Shown: positions 5,655 through 7,249 of the stretch, piece by piece | How positions within the stretch are numbered: position 1 is the stretch's first letter | How the letters are laid out: every line of letters begins with the position of its first letter | Assembly (NCBI GenBank): GCA_027062985.1 | Contig: JAMOSR010000071.1 | Coordinates: forward strand, 1-7,249 | Length of the DNA: 7,249 bases | Source of the DNA: Nautiliaceae bacterium | GTDB taxonomy: Bacteria; Campylobacterota; Campylobacteria; Campylobacterales; Nautiliaceae | Direction of reading: 5' to 3' | The notes under the pieces: generated by a model | Database searches by the model: none | Seen by the model: the letters and a program-made list of their open reading frames with translations, nothing else | Told to the model about the DNA's origin: nothing | Position numbers and translations under genes: made by a program

Positions 5655-5660
5655 TATATA

Positions 5661-6113
5661 ATGGATTTAAAAGAATTAAAAAGACTTTTAGAAGCTTTTG
5701 ATAAATCAAAAACAAATATTTTAGAACTTGAAACAGAAGAATTCAGAATCTATCTGGATAAAACATCCCCTGTAGCCCAGCCCCAACAGCCTCAGCCGCA
5801 ACTCTCAACAGAACCGGCAAAAACCCCTATAGTTCAAAAAATAGAGGCAAAACCTGAATGTGAGGTTGAAGGGGATTTGATTACCTCCCCTATGGTCGGA
5901 ACTTTTTATCAGGCTCCAAGCCCTGATTCCCCTCCTTATGTAAAAGTTGGAGACAAAGTAAAAAAAGGTCAGACTTTATGCATTATTGAAGCTATGAAAA
6001 TTATGAACGAACTTGAAGCGGAGTTTGACTGCGAAATTTTGGATATCTTAGTAGAAGACGGACAGCCTGTTGAATTTGACACTCCGTTATTTAAAGTAAA
6101 AAGGCTTAGCTGA
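5661..6113 (+). CDS. accB: Biotin carboxyl carrier protein of acetyl-CoA carboxylase
   Basis: AccB carries biotin between biotin carboxylase (AccC) and the AccA-AccD carboxyltransferase. The 150-residue product has an N-terminal helical region (about 1-34) like the AccC-contacting part of E. coli AccB and a flexible Pro/Gln-rich linker (about 36-58). The C-terminal biotinyl domain (about 72-148) contains the EAMKIMNE motif, in which Lys113 is the residue biotinylated by BirA. SPMVGTFYQAPSPDSPPYV (76-94) includes the insert that forms the 'thumb' of AccB-type domains, as distinct from pyruvate carboxylase or lipoyl domains. Length is close to E. coli AccB (156 aa). The stop overlaps the accC start by one base (TGATG), so the two subunits are likely translated in a coupled way. 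Confidence 0.97.
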   Translation: MDLKELKRLLEAFDKSKTNILELETEEFRIYLDKTSPVAQPQQPQPQLSTEPAKTPIVQKIEAKPECEVEGDLITSPMVGTFYQAPSPDSPPYVKVGDKVKKGQTLCIIEAMKIMNELEAEFDCEILDILVEDGQPVEFDTPLFKVKRLS

Positions 6114-7249
6114 TGAAAAAACTCAACAGAATTTTAATAGCCAACAGAGGAGAAATAGCTCTAAGAGCCGTAAGGGCTATCCACAAGCTTCAAAAAGAAG
6201 CCGTATGTATTTACTCAACAGCCGATAAAAGCGCCATTTATCTTGAATTTGCAGACGGAGCGGTATGCGTAGGACCGGAAAAATCAACAGAAAGCTATCT
6301 TAACATTCCTGCTATTATAACAGCGGCGGAAATGACGGAGTGCGACGCTATTTTTCCGGGATACGGTTTTTTAAGCGAAAATCAGACGTTTGTGGAAATA
6401 TGCCGCGAACACGACATAGCATTTATAGGACCAAGCCTTGAAGTTATGGAGATTATGTCCGATAAAAGCAAAGCCAAAGAAGTGATGAAAAAAGCGGGAG
6501 TACCCGTAATTCCGGGAAGTGAAGGAGCAGTAAAAGACGTTGAAGAAGCTAAAAAAGTAGCAAAACAAATAGGATATCCGGTAATATTAAAAGCCGCAAG
6601 CGGGGGCGGCGGAAGAGGTATGAGAGTCGTTGAGGACGAAAGTTATTTAGAAAACGCCTTTTTAGCCGCAAGCAATGAAGCTAAGAGCGCGTTTGGAGAC
6701 CCGACGATTTATATGGAAAAATATATTCAAAAACCACGCCATATAGAAGTTCAGATTCTTGGAGACAAACACGGAAACGTCATACATTTAGGAGAAAGGG
6801 ACTGTTCGCTTCAAAGAAGACATCAAAAACTTATAGAAGAATCCCCTGCAATTATTCTTGATGAAAAAACCAGAAAAGCCCTTTACGAAACGGCCGTAAA
6901 AGCGGCAAAAGCCATAGGTTATTACAGCGCTGGGACAATAGAGTTTCTGGTGGATAAAGATTTGAACTTTTATTTTATGGAAATGAACACCCGCCTTCAG
7001 GTGGAACATCCCGTAAGCGAAACGGTAACGGGAATAGACCTTGTGGAATGGATGATAAGAGTGGAAGAAGGAGAAAAAATCCCTTCGCAGGATGAAATTG
7101 AAATAAAAGGACATGCAATAGAGTGCAGGATTTTAGCCGAAGACCCTGAAAAATTTATCCCAAATCCGGGCAAAATTCAAAAACTATACATCCCGGGAGG
7201 AAAAGATGTCAGAGTCGATACGCACATTTACAGCGGATATATCATTCCT
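6113..7249 (+). CDS. accC: Biotin carboxylase subunit of acetyl-CoA carboxylase (partial, 3' end outside window)
   Basis: AccC uses ATP and bicarbonate to carboxylate biotin on AccB. The open frame gives 379 residues without a stop; the family has about 445-450, so roughly 70 C-terminal residues lie beyond the right edge. Visible signatures are the N-terminal ILIANRGEIALR (7-18), the YGFLSEN loop (84-90) and Lys160 followed by the ATP-grasp glycine loop SGGGGRGM (163-170). They continue with His210, the ERDCSLQRRHQK biotin/bicarbonate segment (228-239), and the Mg ligands Glu277 and Glu290 with Asn292 and Arg294 in EMNTRLQVEHP (290-300). Arg340 in ECRI matches the conserved biotin carboxylase arginine. 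AAAAAGG eight bases upstream supports ATG 6113. A pyruvate or propionyl-CoA carboxylase subunit would look similar, but the adjoining accB settles it as AccC. Confidence 0.96.
   Translation, partial: MKKLNRILIANRGEIALRAVRAIHKLQKEAVCIYSTADKSAIYLEFADGAVCVGPEKSTESYLNIPAIITAAEMTECDAIFPGYGFLSENQTFVEICREHDIAFIGPSLEVMEIMSDKSKAKEVMKKAGVPVIPGSEGAVKDVEEAKKVAKQIGYPVILKAASGGGGRGMRVVEDESYLENAFLAASNEAKSAFGDPTIYMEKYIQKPRHIEVQILGDKHGNVIHLGERDCSLQRRHQKLIEESPAIILDEKTRKALYETAVKAAKAIGYYSAGTIEFLVDKDLNFYFMEMNTRLQVEHPVSETVTGIDLVEWMIRVEEGEKIPSQDEIEIKGHAIECRILAEDPEKFIPNPGKIQKLYIPGGKDVRVDTHIYSGYIIP

Noticed and set aside
6371..7114. Minus-strand frames at 6371-6568 and 6788-7114
   Set aside because: Antisense to accC, which is continuous and fully conserved here. 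The Phe/His/Tyr-rich translations are reverse-complement artefacts.
1..7249. CRISPR array, insertion sequence, tRNA, prophage or toxin-antitoxin/defence genes
   Set aside because: No regularly spaced repeats, transposase or terminal repeats, or cloverleaf-like segments were seen. Almost all the sequence is accounted for by conserved housekeeping genes.

Overview
This window is low-GC, gene-dense bacterial chromosome. It looks like the core genome of a Campylobacterota (epsilonproteobacterial) organism, and Nautiliales such as Nautilia, Caminibacter or Lebetimonas fit best. The reasons are very AT-rich DNA, heavy use of ATA, AGA and TTA codons, and two gene neighbourhoods I recall from Campylobacter jejuni. 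One is a membrane-protein gene, dksA-family, rlmH, accD and inositol-monophosphatase-family run (Cj0124c-Cj0128c). The other is dcd divergent from accB-accC (Cj1290c-Cj1292). Here the two blocks are fused into one locus. The genus-level guess is inference.

Layout: positions 1-5550 hold nine genes, all on the minus strand, read from right to left. They are dcd (dCTP deaminase), pyrF (OMP decarboxylase), a periplasmic DsbC/DsbG-like thiol oxidoreductase, an inositol-monophosphatase-family protein, accD (acetyl-CoA carboxytransferase beta), a thiE-type thiamine-phosphate synthase, rlmH (23S rRNA methyltransferase), a short dksA-family gene, and a LapA-like membrane protein cut by the left edge. 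No gap between them exceeds 12 bases. Three junctions are ATGA overlaps, one is a TAATG overlap, and one is a long 55-base overlap (thiE/rlmH). This strongly suggests a single operon. Positions 5661-7249 hold accB and accC on the plus strand, with accC cut by the right edge.

The only non-coding stretch is the 110-base divergent region at 5551-5660. It carries two facing extended -10 elements only six bases apart, so RNA polymerase could probably not occupy both promoters at once. A small inverted repeat lies between the proposed plus-strand start and accB. The region would control three of the four acetyl-CoA carboxylase subunits: accD leftward, accB and accC rightward. accA is not in the window.

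Functionally the genes cover fatty-acid precursor synthesis (AccB, AccC, AccD), pyrimidine supply (PyrF, Dcd), thiamine phosphate, ribosome maturation (RlmH), a candidate RNA-polymerase secondary-channel regulator (DksA-like) and envelope or redox functions. I see no mobile element, CRISPR array, RNA gene, defence system or clear horizontal-transfer signal. The most notable points are the divergent promoter pair, the thiE gene inside the accD-rlmH pair with its long overlap, and the compact DksA.
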